From positions 3,472,001 through 3,536,000 of the forward strand of contig NZ_CP061725.1 of assembly GCF_014764405.1 (NCBI RefSeq): 64,000 bases of DNA, written 5' to 3'. This document shows positions 25,947 to 34,287 of this stretch, piece by piece (the first letter of the stretch is position 1; every line of letters begins with the position of its first letter). The notes below the pieces were generated by a model, which worked only from the letters and a program-made list of their open reading frames with translations, did not search any database and was not told where the DNA came from. This DNA comes from Micromonospora craniellae (GTDB taxonomy: Bacteria > Actinomycetota > Actinomycetes > Mycobacteriales > Micromonosporaceae). Made by a program: the position numbers and the translations under genes.

Positions 25947-26417
25947 ATGCCCAGGGGCCGTTCCCGATGGTCGACGCCTGCGCCGACCTGCCACCCCGAG
26001 GGTGACACCACCGCCTGGCCCGAGCAGCGGTACGCCTGCGACTGCGGCGAGGAACTACGACTGGTTCGGATGAGCCTCGGCATCAACGACTGGGCCCACG
26101 AGACCCTGTCCGGGCAGCGCTACCGCGACGACCGGCCGCCACTGCTGCGTGAAGACCCGGCCCGCTGGTGGGACGAACTGCGTCGTCGCATGGCAGCCGG
26201 TGACATGCGCGCGGCCCAGATCTACAGCACGGTGAGCGCCGCCGAGGACCTCGGATGGAACCTGTGGCGGCACTCCCACCACCCGGCGACGACGCTGACG
26301 AAGAGGTCCGACCGGCAGCCACCGTACTGCTGCGAGTCACCGATGTGGGCCAGCCCGGACGGCTGGACCTGCCGTATCACCCACCGCCTCTTCCCCTACA
26401 CCGCCGCGACGCACTGA
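25947..26417 (+). CDS. Hypothetical Cys-rich protein
   Basis: 156 residues, ATG with GAGAGGAG upstream. Cysteine pairs in YACDCGEEL and PPYCCESPMWASPDGWTC could bind zinc. In between is a charged helical segment (DPARWWDELRRRMAAGDMRAAQIYST). No domain recognised. A strong hairpin lies directly upstream, separating it from the preceding coupled pair. Confidence 0.7.
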   Translation: MPRGRSRWSTPAPTCHPEGDTTAWPEQRYACDCGEELRLVRMSLGINDWAHETLSGQRYRDDRPPLLREDPARWWDELRRRMAAGDMRAAQIYSTVSAAEDLGWNLWRHSHHPATTLTKRSDRQPPYCCESPMWASPDGWTCRITHRLFPYTAATH

Positions 26418-26581
26418 CCGGCCCGGCACACGGCAACCGCCGTGCGCCTCAGGTCAGGTGCCGCGCCTGAGGCACCAGCGCGCAAAAGTTCCGTCGCCCG
26501 GCCGAACAACGCCTGACCGCTCCGCATCCGGGGCACGGCCGACCGGCTGCGCCCGGGACCCTTCGCTGAAAGGACCCGCTC

Positions 26582-26851
26582 ATGGTGTACCGCGCGCCCA
26601 ACGCTCAACAACTCGTCGAGATGCTCACCGACGCCATCCGCCGCCACGACGGCAATCCCGCCCTGCTCGACCGCGTCCTGGTCGACGTCAGCGGTGTGCG
26701 TGTCCCGATCGACTTCGTCGACCTGTTCGACGTCACCGACGAGTGCCAGCAGACCGGCTGCCACTGCGGCTACGGCCAGGAGGACCGGCCCGAGGACGCC
26801 CCCAGGAAGGGCGTGCACTTCGAGTTCCTCATCGGCGGCGACGTCCCCTGA
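26582..26851 (+). CDS. Small hypothetical protein
   Basis: 89 residues, ATG after GAAAGGACCCG. A helical start (NAQQLVEMLTDAIRRHDGNPALLDRVLV) is followed by VRVPIDFVDLFDVTDECQQTGCHCGYG, which has three clustered cysteines, and FEFLIGGDVP. No function known to me. An imperfect GC-rich hairpin precedes it. Confidence 0.68.
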   Translation: MVYRAPNAQQLVEMLTDAIRRHDGNPALLDRVLVDVSGVRVPIDFVDLFDVTDECQQTGCHCGYGQEDRPEDAPRKGVHFEFLIGGDVP

Positions 26852-26975
26852 TCCCGCCACCGGTGCCAGCCGCGCTCCCGGTGCTGGTACCGGCCCTGCT
26901 CACCCACGTCTCGGCTCTTTACCCCGCGCCATACAGGCGTCGGGGCCCACCCCATACCCGTTGAAGGGAAACCCG

Positions 26976-27320
26976 ATGGCAACCAGAACGATCTTCGTGG
27001 TCACCGATGACCTGGACCACAGCCAGGACAACGTTGGCACCTACCGCTTTGCGCTCGAAGGCGTCGAGTACGAGATCGACCTCTCCGCGCACAACCTCGC
27101 CCGGATGCGAGAGGTGTTCGCCCCGTACATCGAGGCGGGCAGGCGGCTCCCGAAGCAGGCTCCCGCCCGGCGGGGTTCCGGCACCCGCGACAGCCGATCG
27201 GTCAACGCTCAGCTCCGCGCGTTCTGGGCCAGCCACGAGGAGCGGCTGGGCCTGCCCCCGCACCGCGACCGCGGCCTCATCCCGCGCGAGGTCCGCGACG
27301 CCTACCGCAACGCCCACTGA
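26976..27320 (+). CDS. Lsr2-like nucleoid-associated protein
   Basis: 114 residues, normal Lsr2 length. The N-terminal dimerisation part reads FVVTDDLDHSQDNVGTYRF, then LEGVEYEIDLSAHNLARMREVFAPYIEAGRRL. The C-terminal DNA-binding part ends IPREVRDAYRNAH, as in Lsr2, but the AT-minor-groove RGR motif is replaced by HRDRGL. Lsr2 is the actinobacterial H-NS counterpart that silences AT-rich foreign DNA. An element-borne copy could tune silencing of the element or interfere with host Lsr2 by mixed dimers; that is inference. Confidence 0.88.
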   Translation: MATRTIFVVTDDLDHSQDNVGTYRFALEGVEYEIDLSAHNLARMREVFAPYIEAGRRLPKQAPARRGSGTRDSRSVNAQLRAFWASHEERLGLPPHRDRGLIPREVRDAYRNAH

Positions 27321-27352
27321 CCCACGCCCCTATCGGAAGGAACACCAAGGAC

Positions 27353-27751
27353 ATGCGTGTCATCGCTGCGCTGCCACGACCGGCAGGCGAGTTCAAGCCC
27401 GTCACCGCCGTCGCGGCGCCCCGCGAGTCGGTGGTCGTCACCTGGTGCCGGGAGATCGCGACCAACACCGCCACCTCCGTCGGCAGCCCCGTCGAGAACG
27501 CCGAATACCTGCTGACGCTCTACCCTCACGGCTTCGCGCCGTACTCGCTGTACAGCTCCTTCGTCATCGCCGGCCGCACCATGTCGATCTCCGTGCTGTG
27601 GGACGACCTGTGGCGCGAGCCCGGATTCGCCCTCGCCATCGACGGCCAGCCGGTGCCCCTGGACGCCACGAGCACCGCACGGCCAGCCGCCGTCATCGCC
27701 CACGCCGCCTGGCACGCCATCCTCGCCCCCAGTCCCCGAAGGGCTCGCTGA
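27353..27751 (+). CDS. Hypothetical protein
   Basis: 132 residues, ATG after GGAAGGAACACC. Mostly beta pattern: SVVVTWCREIATNTATSVGSP, EYLLTLYPHGFAPY, then SISVLWDDLWREPGFALAIDGQPV. Soluble, no family recognised. It ends in TGATG shared with the next start. Confidence 0.68.
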   Translation: MRVIAALPRPAGEFKPVTAVAAPRESVVVTWCREIATNTATSVGSPVENAEYLLTLYPHGFAPYSLYSSFVIAGRTMSISVLWDDLWREPGFALAIDGQPVPLDATSTARPAAVIAHAAWHAILAPSPRRAR

Positions 27752-27879
27752 TGGCACACCACCTGATCGCGGTGCCCCGCCCGGTCACGCCGGGGTGGTA
27801 CGGCGGCCGGTCGCAGCCGCCCACCTGCCGGTTCACCTCGGCCGAGTGGTCGGTGGCGGTGGCCGATGCCCACGCCTGA
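27751..27879 (+). CDS. Microprotein of 42 residues
   Basis: ATG 27751 reuses the last A of the previous stop, and the stop overlaps the next gene. The sequence begins MAHHLIAVPRPVTPGWYGG and ends SAEWSVAVADAHA. The tight coupling on both sides supports translation, but no function is visible. Confidence 0.5.
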   Translation: MAHHLIAVPRPVTPGWYGGRSQPPTCRFTSAEWSVAVADAHA

Positions 27880-28258
27880 CTACGAGCCCCGGCGCGGCAG
27901 CACGGCCGTGTTCTCCGGCCGCTGGCTGCGCTACGAGCCGGTCCCCGGGTTCGACCGCTACCACGAGGGCTACCGCGCGACGGTGCTCGGCTGGTGGAAC
28001 GGCGCCTTCGAACTCTCGCTCGACCACGAGGCCACGACCGCACTCGCCCAGACGTTCAACGGCATGGCCGACTACGTGGGCGGCGACTGGCGCACGGTCG
28101 ACTTCGACGGCCACACCCTCACCATCGCCCGCCCGCCGTCCGTCGGCGGCGGCGTCCACCGCGCCGAACCCGCTGACGGCCGCTACCGAATCGGCTGGGG
28201 CCTGCCCTGGCTGCCGGTGAACCCCCACCGCTGCGACCGCGTCTTCGGCCACCCGTAG
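27866..28258 (+). CDS. Hypothetical protein
   Basis: 130 residues, ATG inside the end of the 42-residue frame. The pattern FSGRWLRYEPVPGFDRYHEGY, GAFELSLDHEATTALAQTFNGMADYVG, then DWRTVDFDGHTLTIARPP looks like a small alpha/beta protein. No recognised family. Confidence 0.65.
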   Translation: MPTPDYEPRRGSTAVFSGRWLRYEPVPGFDRYHEGYRATVLGWWNGAFELSLDHEATTALAQTFNGMADYVGGDWRTVDFDGHTLTIARPPSVGGGVHRAEPADGRYRIGWGLPWLPVNPHRCDRVFGHP

Positions 28259-28300
28259 CCGGACAGCCCCGGCAGCACCGGGCCTCGCAGGCCCCCGCCC

Positions 28301-28362
28301 ACGCTTCGACGGCGTCCCGAAATCCGGTCAGCCGACTTGATCACGAGGCGCCGTCGAAGCGT
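28301..28362. repeat. 14-bp inverted repeat with 34-nt loop
   Basis: ACGCTTCGACGGCG at 28301-28314 and its exact complement at 28349-28362. It lies between two cargo genes, 54 bp before the next start. Terminator or operator. Confidence 0.6.
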
Positions 28363-28416
28363 CCATCAGTGCACGCCACATCCAAGCACGTCGAACAGCA
28401 ACCCCAGGGAGGACCA

Positions 28417-29349
28417 ATGGAAAACCCGGAACAGACCACGATGCCCACTCTCGACAAAGTCGCCGCCGCGCTGGCCGAACTCGGTCAGGAAACCGCCGCC
28501 GCCATCGCCGCACGCGCCGGCGTCGGGTACTCCACGGCCACGAAGAAGCTCCGCGTGCTGGAAGAAGCCGGCCAGGCCGAACCGTACCGCGCCGACGACG
28601 GCCGCACCCTCTGGCGCCCGGCCCCGAGCACCGCGGGCAGCACCGACGGCGACGACGCGTCAGCCAGCACGCCCGATGCCGAACTGCGCGACGCACCGGC
28701 ACCGCCCATCGCCGAGGACGGGGGCCGCGAGCAGGCTGACGAACCCTCCACACCGGCACAGAACACGACCGGGCAAGACGATCCCTCCGCACCAGCGGAA
28801 GACACCACCGAGCCGGACGAGCCCACCGCCGACCAGCCAGACGACGGCCCCGCGTCAACGGACGACGACACGGACCGGCCGACCCCACACGACCCGCCGG
28901 GCCAGCCGGACGACTCCCCGACCGAGCCGACTCCAGCAGCCGAACCTCAGGAGAATCGCGACGAACCCGCCGAGGCCGGCAGCGTCAGCGACTCGGTCGT
29001 CGCGACGGTCGACGAGACGGACGTTGCCGACCCGCCGGCGAGTACGGACGACTCGGCCTCGGCCAGCGCCCCGGCCGAGGATCCGAACGCCTCCACCGAC
29101 GGTAGCCCACGCCGGTCGAAGGGCACGCTACGTGGCGCCATCCTCGACGTGCTTGAGGCCCACCCGGACCAGCAGTTCAAGACCAGCGAGTTGTGTCAGG
29201 CCATCGACAGGGCGAACGAGGGCAGCGGCTCTGCGAAGGCCAGCGCGGGCGCGGTCGTCAACGCCGTGCACAAGCTCGTCGCCGACAACCGAGCCATCCA
29301 GGTTGTCGAACGACCGGCGGCCTTTCAACTCGCCCCGAAGACCGACTGA
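28417..29349 (+). CDS. Two-ended winged-helix protein with long acidic linker
   Basis: 310 residues, ATG after AGGGAGG. The N-terminus (LDKVAAALAELGQETAAAIAARAGVGYSTATKKLRVLEEAGQAE) is a MarR/ArsR-like winged helix with a wing at YRADDGRTLWRP. About 150 residues of Asp/Glu/Thr/Pro-rich disordered linker follow. The C-terminus (LRGAILDVLEAHPDQQFKTSELCQAI and onward) is a second winged-helix-like domain ending VVERPAAFQLAP. Two DNA-binding ends on a flexible acidic linker suggest a bridging or regulatory protein. A candidate to bind the shared operator, though this is inference. Confidence 0.72.
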   Translation: MENPEQTTMPTLDKVAAALAELGQETAAAIAARAGVGYSTATKKLRVLEEAGQAEPYRADDGRTLWRPAPSTAGSTDGDDASASTPDAELRDAPAPPIAEDGGREQADEPSTPAQNTTGQDDPSAPAEDTTEPDEPTADQPDDGPASTDDDTDRPTPHDPPGQPDDSPTEPTPAAEPQENRDEPAEAGSVSDSVVATVDETDVADPPASTDDSASASAPAEDPNASTDGSPRRSKGTLRGAILDVLEAHPDQQFKTSELCQAIDRANEGSGSAKASAGAVVNAVHKLVADNRAIQVVERPAAFQLAPKTD

Positions 29350-29368
29350 CCGTCCACCTCTGGTAGCC

Positions 29369-29407
29369 CGGGGTGGGCGTCGATCTTGGCGGAACACGCC
29401 CACCCCG
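29369..29407. terminator. 12-bp hairpin before the GGDEF gene
   Basis: CGGGGTGGGCGT (29369-29380) and exact complement (29396-29407), 15-nt loop, 20 bp after a stop codon and 30 bp before the next start. Confidence 0.65.
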
Positions 29408-29436
29408 GTGCTCCTCCTACAAAGGAGCGATGTCGA

Positions 29437-30114
29437 GTGTCCCACCTCAACTCCTACCTCACCGCAGCCGGCGGACTCCTCGCCGGTCTCGCCGCCGCGG
29501 CACCCCTGCTCGCCTGGCAGCGGCAGATCATCCACCAACAGCGACAGGCTCTGGCGGCCCGCGAGCGGGACCTCTCCTACTGGCGCGACCTCGCCACGCA
29601 CAGCGACACCACCGACCTGCCGAACCGCAGGGCGTTGCAGGCCAATCTGGAGGCCGCCTTCTCGCTCGGGGAACCACTCGGGCTCGTCCTCATCGACCTC
29701 GACCGGTTCAAGTGGGTCAACGACACGTACGGTCACGAGCACGGCAACGCCCTGCTGTACCAGGTCGGCGAGCGCCTAGCCACCCTCAAGCCACCAGCAG
29801 TCCTGGTCACGCACCTGTCCGGCGACGAGTTCGCCGTCGTCGTCCATGGCGACGAGGCCGAGGTCGAGGAAGTCGCCCACGCGGCCTATGTACTCATCTC
29901 GGGTACCCCGAACACCGTCGATGACCAGCAGTTGACTCTCACCGCCAGCGTCGGCTACGCGGTCGCGGAACCGTACATGCTGCCCCGCGACCTTTTGCAT
30001 GCGGCGGATCAGGCGATGTACCTGGCCAAGGCCAGGCGCAGTGGAGCCCACGCCCACGACCCGAGCCACCACACGCCGCCGGGTGCCGTTACCCGCTACC
30101 GCGACCTGCGGTAA
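29437..30114 (+). CDS. Membrane-anchored GGDEF (diguanylate cyclase) protein
   Basis: 225 residues, GTG 29437 after AAAGGAG. One N-terminal helix (YLTAAGGLLAGLAAAAPLLAW), a short coiled coil (QRQALAARERDLSYWRDLA), then a GGDEF domain: DLPNRRAL, LVLIDLDRFKWVNDTYGHEHGNALL, and the active-site loop SGDEF at residues 128-132. Serine in the first position is tolerated in active cyclases. It should make cyclic di-GMP at the membrane if active. An EAL partner is not seen. Its carriage on a conjugative element suggests control of host development or transfer. Confidence 0.88.
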   Translation: MSHLNSYLTAAGGLLAGLAAAAPLLAWQRQIIHQQRQALAARERDLSYWRDLATHSDTTDLPNRRALQANLEAAFSLGEPLGLVLIDLDRFKWVNDTYGHEHGNALLYQVGERLATLKPPAVLVTHLSGDEFAVVVHGDEAEVEEVAHAAYVLISGTPNTVDDQQLTLTASVGYAVAEPYMLPRDLLHAADQAMYLAKARRSGAHAHDPSHHTPPGAVTRYRDLR

Positions 30115-30156
30115 CACCGCCCCGGCAGCACCTGGCGCCAAGCGATCCCATCCACA

Positions 30157-30190
30157 GGAGCCCCGCAGGCCGATCGGCCTGCGGGGCTCC
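30157..30190. terminator. Perfect 34-nt palindrome
   Basis: GGAGCCCCGCAGGCCGA (30157-30173) immediately followed by its exact complement (30174-30190), no loop. It lies between the GGDEF gene and the gene at 30216, whose AAGGAG site follows 9 nt later. Terminator, processing site or dimeric protein operator. Confidence 0.75.
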
Positions 30191-30215
30191 CTGCGTCTCA
30201 AGGAGCCGAAACAGC

Positions 30216-30803
30216 GTGCTGTCCTTTCCCACCGTCCACACCCTGACCGGATGCCTCCTCGACCTCGAAGCCAGCGCCGACGAACTCGGCTGGGGTCGCC
30301 CGCCCTTCCTGCTGCTCATCCAGGACCAGCCCGCACCATCGGCACCCAGCCCCAAGGCACGCCAGATGACTGCCGTACGGGTACCGGTGAACCCGGGGCG
30401 CGTGGGCCGGTACCGCGCCGGCCTGCCCCACCTCCTGCTGGATCTCGCCACGTCGCTGAGCACCGACCGGCCCCTCGGGCGGCCCACGCTGGCCGCCTGC
30501 GTCGATCTCGGCCCCATCGTCGACCGAGTCTCCGACCCCACTCCCGGACTACGACTGCTGGCCTGGGCCGTCTGCTACGAGGACGTCCTCGTCGAGTCCG
30601 ACCAGCTATGCGAGATCCGGCGGGTCGACGCCGTCGACGCCGACGGACGCGGCTACCAGATCACGAGGTTGCGCGGCGAACCGCACCCCGTGGTCTTCAT
30701 CGACGAGCAGCCCGGGGAGTACGAGCCGGCCACACGGCCCGGCCTGCAGAGGCTCGTCCACATCACCAGCCGCCCCAGGCCACCATCGCGGACAACCGAC
30801 TGA
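30216..30803 (+). CDS. Hypothetical protein
   Basis: 195 residues, GTG 30216 after CAAGGAG. Starts LSFPTVHTLTGCLLDLEASADELGW, with later LRLLAWAVCYEDVLVESDQLCEIRRVDAVDADGRGYQITRL. Soluble alpha/beta pattern. No family known to me. A perfect palindrome lies just upstream. Confidence 0.7.
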   Translation: MLSFPTVHTLTGCLLDLEASADELGWGRPPFLLLIQDQPAPSAPSPKARQMTAVRVPVNPGRVGRYRAGLPHLLLDLATSLSTDRPLGRPTLAACVDLGPIVDRVSDPTPGLRLLAWAVCYEDVLVESDQLCEIRRVDAVDADGRGYQITRLRGEPHPVVFIDEQPGEYEPATRPGLQRLVHITSRPRPPSRTTD

Positions 30804-31019
30804 CGACCTCGCGCGACGGGCCCAGCCGCGAGATCCAAATCTGCGCGTCCGCGCGGCTACCCATCGTGCTCGCCCACGCCCTCCAGGCAGACGACTTGAC
30901 CATCATCGAAAGATGAGCGTCGATCGTATTGGTCATCGCACGAGCCGCCCATCAGGAAGAACACGACCGACGGGTCGGACGGTGGCCCCTGCCCGGATAC
31001 CGATGGAAGGTCACCCCGC

Positions 31020-31418
31020 ATGTCCGACGCGACCAGGCCCCGCCCTTCCGAACGCGCGCTGCTGCCCCGCGACGTCACCGACCCTCTGCTGTGGCGGCTG
31101 GCCGTCGACGTGGCCACCGCCCACCAACTCGGACCCGACGACCGGTGCGTCAACCTGCAGTGCGCCGACCAGTCCGGTCCGTGCGTGGCCGCTCGGATGG
31201 CCCAACGGGCAATGCGATCCTCGCGCACCCCGAAGCCGCGACCACAACGCCCGCCACACGCCGCCGTCCGGGAACGGACGTCGCAGCGGCCGGTCCGCGA
31301 CTGCGGCGGCTTCGTCGGCTGGTTCATCGCCCGCGTCACCGCCACCACCACCCACCTGCGGCAGCGGCTACCACGCCGTGTTCCCGGCGCGACCCTGACC
31401 GCCGCGTACGCCGCGTGA
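31020..31418 (+). CDS. Small basic hypothetical protein
   Basis: 132 residues, ATG after GGAAGG. An N-terminal TDPLLWRLAVDVATAHQLGPDDRCVNLQCADQSGPCVAARMA segment has three cysteines in a pattern seen in many small actinobacterial proteins of unknown role. The rest is very Arg-rich and low-complexity. A gap of 216 bp upstream holds no gene. Confidence 0.55.
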   Translation: MSDATRPRPSERALLPRDVTDPLLWRLAVDVATAHQLGPDDRCVNLQCADQSGPCVAARMAQRAMRSSRTPKPRPQRPPHAAVRERTSQRPVRDCGGFVGWFIARVTATTTHLRQRLPRRVPGATLTAAYAA

Positions 31419-31470
31419 TCGCAAGCGCCAGGGCGACCAACGCCATCCAACCCCGACCAGGAGACCCAGC

Positions 31471-32511
31471 ATGACCTTGCGCACCGAGACCACCCTCGCC
31501 GGCTACGCCCGAGCCGCCGTGGCGATGAAGACCCGCATGCACGAATTCTGCACCAGCACCGCCGGTAGTGAGTACACACGAGCCTTCGTCGAGACCCTCT
31601 TCGACAATGTCCCCGAAGCCGACCGGCACGGCGAGGCCGCACCCGACCAGAAAGTCGCCGAGGTCATCAACCGCGCCAGCGGCACCGTCTGGGCGCAGGG
31701 CGAGGCATACGTTCTCGCCCCCGCCATGACCGCCATCGTCGCCGCAGCGGCCGAAGCCCTCGACCTCACCGGCGACCTCCTCACCGCCGACGCCGCCCCC
31801 ACCGACGGCGGCGTGCTCTTCCTGCCCGAACCGATCTACCACCGCAACCTGGCCGGCAAGGTCAGCGGAATCGCCGCGATCACCTGGACCACCGTTACCT
31901 CACCCCGCGGCCGGTCCTGGCTGATCTGCGGCTGGGCCGACCGCGACGACCTCGACGACCCACACGCCGCCCGCATCCAGGACTACACCCGACAGGATCC
32001 GACCCTGCGCGCGCGACTCGGCCCCTACGTGCTGACGAACCTGAACATCCTGCCCATCGCGGCACCGGTACCCGCCGTCGAACACCCGGACGACCTTGAG
32101 CCCGACCGCGACTGGGAAACCGCGCCCGACGGCCGATACGTCATCGCCGACGCCACCGCCCGCACCCACGTCTGCGCCGCGATCGCCTACGCGTTCTGGC
32201 GCATCCAGGCACAACCCATCGCCATCGCCGCTGCGGCGCCGCTGGACCGGCCCGCCCGCCGCCGCGCCGCACGCGCCTGCATCGTGCACGACACCCGCGT
32301 GGTGATGCTGCGGCGTACCTCCGCCCTGACTGAGACCGGCGACGGACCGGCCAGGTGGCACTACCGCGTTCGGTTCGTCGTACGCGGTCACTGGCGCCGC
32401 CTGATCGACAAGCACGGACAGGCGTACAGGATCTGGATTCACGCCCACATCAAGGGACCCGACGACGCGCCGCTGCTGCACGGCGAGAAGGTCGCCGTCC
32501 TCGCCCGCTAG
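31471..32511 (+). CDS. Hypothetical protein
   Basis: 346 residues, ATG after CAGGAGACCC. No recognised domain. A helical N-terminal half (YARAAVAMKTRMHEFCTSTAGSEYTRAFVETLFD; MTAIVAAAAEALDLTGDLLTA) and a beta-rich second half (VSGIAAITWTTVTSPRGRSWLICGWADRDDL; WHYRVRFVVRGHWRRLIDKHGQ). Likely soluble. Codon usage matches neighbours. Confidence 0.75.
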   Translation: MTLRTETTLAGYARAAVAMKTRMHEFCTSTAGSEYTRAFVETLFDNVPEADRHGEAAPDQKVAEVINRASGTVWAQGEAYVLAPAMTAIVAAAAEALDLTGDLLTADAAPTDGGVLFLPEPIYHRNLAGKVSGIAAITWTTVTSPRGRSWLICGWADRDDLDDPHAARIQDYTRQDPTLRARLGPYVLTNLNILPIAAPVPAVEHPDDLEPDRDWETAPDGRYVIADATARTHVCAAIAYAFWRIQAQPIAIAAAAPLDRPARRRAARACIVHDTRVVMLRRTSALTETGDGPARWHYRVRFVVRGHWRRLIDKHGQAYRIWIHAHIKGPDDAPLLHGEKVAVLAR

Positions 32512-32535
32512 CGCAACCCGCACCCCACTTCGCAT

Positions 32536-32573
32536 CGATGACCGCGCGGCCGACCAAGACCGCGCGGTCATCG
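32536..32573. terminator. 14-bp hairpin
   Basis: CGATGACCGCGCGG (32536-32549), 10-nt loop, exact complement (32560-32573). It begins 25 bp after a stop and ends 43 bp before the next GTG. Confidence 0.75.
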
Positions 32574-32616
32574 CCGTGCCCGCACCCCATCCAGCGATTC
32601 ACGAGGAGACCCACCC

Positions 32617-33033
32617 GTGGGAACCCCCTGCTACGTCGGCGCCGCCGACCCCGCCCGGCCGACCATCGTCCGCGCCCGTTACGTCCACTTCGACGGCTAC
32701 CCCTCATCGCTCTTTCCGCAACTGCGCGGCATCTGGGCCACCACCACCCGCCGCGACACCAGCGCCCTCATCGACGCGGTCCTCGCCCACGACTGGGACT
32801 ACCTCGGACCCGACGTCACTGCGGACACACGGCCGGTCTTCTCCGGCCAGCGCCCCATCGCGGGGGTCGGCATGACCCTCGACGACACCACGCCGGAGCC
32901 GCTCACCGTCTTCCCGCTCACCCGCGCCGTCGACCTCGTCGCCTCCTGGATCTACGTGATCAACCCCGCTGACGACACGGTCACCGTGCACAACGGCGAC
33001 GGCGAGCCTGTCGGCGTCCACAACTTCGGCTAA
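32617..33033 (+). CDS. Hypothetical protein
   Basis: 138 residues, GTG after CGAGGAGACC. The N-terminus GTPCYVGAADPARPTIVRARYVHFDGYPSSLFPQLRGIW has the look of small proteins found repeatedly in actinobacterial elements. The C-terminus ASWIYVINPADDTVTVHNGDGEPVG is a beta-hairpin. No function known. Confidence 0.72.
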   Translation: MGTPCYVGAADPARPTIVRARYVHFDGYPSSLFPQLRGIWATTTRRDTSALIDAVLAHDWDYLGPDVTADTRPVFSGQRPIAGVGMTLDDTTPEPLTVFPLTRAVDLVASWIYVINPADDTVTVHNGDGEPVGVHNFG

Positions 33034-33060
33034 CCCGTACGGACCAGGAGGAACCCCGTC

Positions 33061-33129
33061 ATGCCCGGCTCCGCCGCGCGGCTCGACCGAACCCGTCACC
33101 TCCGCCTCGACGGCAGGGGGCCGGGATGA
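33061..33129 (+). CDS. 22-residue leader peptide frame coupled to the M23 hydrolase
   Basis: ATG 33061 follows an excellent AGGAGG site, and the TGA overlaps the hydrolase ATG (ATGA at 33126-33129). The peptide (MPGSAARLDRTRHLRLDGRG, then PG) is Arg-rich. The hydrolase itself lacks a comparably strong site, so translation of this short frame may load ribosomes onto the next gene. Confidence 0.5.
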   Translation: MPGSAARLDRTRHLRLDGRGPG

Positions 33130-34217
33130 AGCTCCGATCCCTGGTGTCACTCGCCGTGGCGCTCACCGCCGTGTTCATCCTCTGCGCCGGCGGCCTCGGC
33201 GGATTCCTCGCCGGCGGCACCGCCGCCGGCTGTATCCCAAAAGCCACCTTGCCCGGCTCCTCTTCACCCACGACGGCGCCACCCATCACCGGACCGACCC
33301 TGTGGCCGGCCATCGGTGACTGGGACAGCGGCCAGGTCGGAAACGCCGCCGCGATCGCCACCACCGGTGCCCGTCTGGGAATACCCGGCCGCGGCTGGGT
33401 GATCGCGGTCGCCACCGCCATGCAGGAAAGCACCCTGAGGAACCTGGCCGGTGGCGACCGCGACTCCGTCGGCCTGTTCCAGCAACGCCCCAGCCAGGGC
33501 TGGGGAACCCCCGCCCAGCTCCAAGACCCCGTCTACGCATCCGAGAAATTCTTCGGCACGTTAGTCACGATCGACGGCTGGCAGACGATGCCGCTCACCG
33601 AGGCGGCCCAGGCCGTCCAGACCTCCGCCTACCCCGACGCATACGCGAAGTGGGAAGGACCAGCCACCGAACTGGTCACCGCCATCGCCGAAACCGCCGG
33701 CCTACCCACCAACGGGCTGGCCGGCTGCGGGGCCGTCGGCCCGTGGACCCAGCCGGTGCTCGCCCCGGTCGGATCCGCCTTCCGCAGCGCGGACCGTCCC
33801 GGCCACGACGGCGTCGACCTCAGCGCCCCACGCGGCACGGCCATCCGCGCCGCATCGGCCGGCACCGTCCGCACCGTCCGGTGCAACGCGGTCTACGCCG
33901 ACAGCGGCGCCGAGTGGGGCTGCCACCGCGACGGCGATCCCGACCTCACGCGCGGGTGCGGCTGGTACGTCGACATCGACCACACCGGCGGCCTGCTCAC
34001 CCGCTACTGCCACATGGACCAGGCCCCGATGGTGACGGTCGGGCAGCAGGTCGCTGTCGGCCAACCCATCGGTGTCGTCGGCTCCACCGGCCGCAGCTCT
34101 GGCCCGCACCTGCACTACGAGGTGCACCAGAACAGCGACGCGAGCGCGAACGGGGCCATCGACCCGGTGCCGTTCATGGCCGCACAAGGCGTTCCCCTCG
34201 GGGCACCTCCCGCCTGA
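33126..34217 (+). CDS. VirB1-like cell-wall hydrolase: lytic-transglycosylase-like plus M23 peptidase domain
   Basis: 363 residues. An N-terminal helix (LVSLAVALTAVFILCAGGLGGFLAG) exports or anchors it. The first domain (WVIAVATAMQESTLRNLAGGDRDSVGLFQQRPSQGWG, then YASEKFFGTL) resembles a lysozyme/transglycosylase fold with a likely catalytic Glu in MQES. The second is a metallopeptidase of the M23 type (SAFRSADRPGHDGVDLSAPRGTAI and GRSSGPHLHYEVH), with zinc ligands in HDGVD and HLHYE. It should open peptidoglycan for the type IV channel. It lies far from the secretion operon, inside the cargo array. Confidence 0.9.
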   Translation: MKLRSLVSLAVALTAVFILCAGGLGGFLAGGTAAGCIPKATLPGSSSPTTAPPITGPTLWPAIGDWDSGQVGNAAAIATTGARLGIPGRGWVIAVATAMQESTLRNLAGGDRDSVGLFQQRPSQGWGTPAQLQDPVYASEKFFGTLVTIDGWQTMPLTEAAQAVQTSAYPDAYAKWEGPATELVTAIAETAGLPTNGLAGCGAVGPWTQPVLAPVGSAFRSADRPGHDGVDLSAPRGTAIRAASAGTVRTVRCNAVYADSGAEWGCHRDGDPDLTRGCGWYVDIDHTGGLLTRYCHMDQAPMVTVGQQVAVGQPIGVVGSTGRSSGPHLHYEVHQNSDASANGAIDPVPFMAAQGVPLGAPPA

Positions 34218-34287
34218 CCGGCACCTTCCCGCCTTGCGCCACGACCGAGCGGATCCCACCACGAGACCTCCCCGAGAGGGGCGACGT

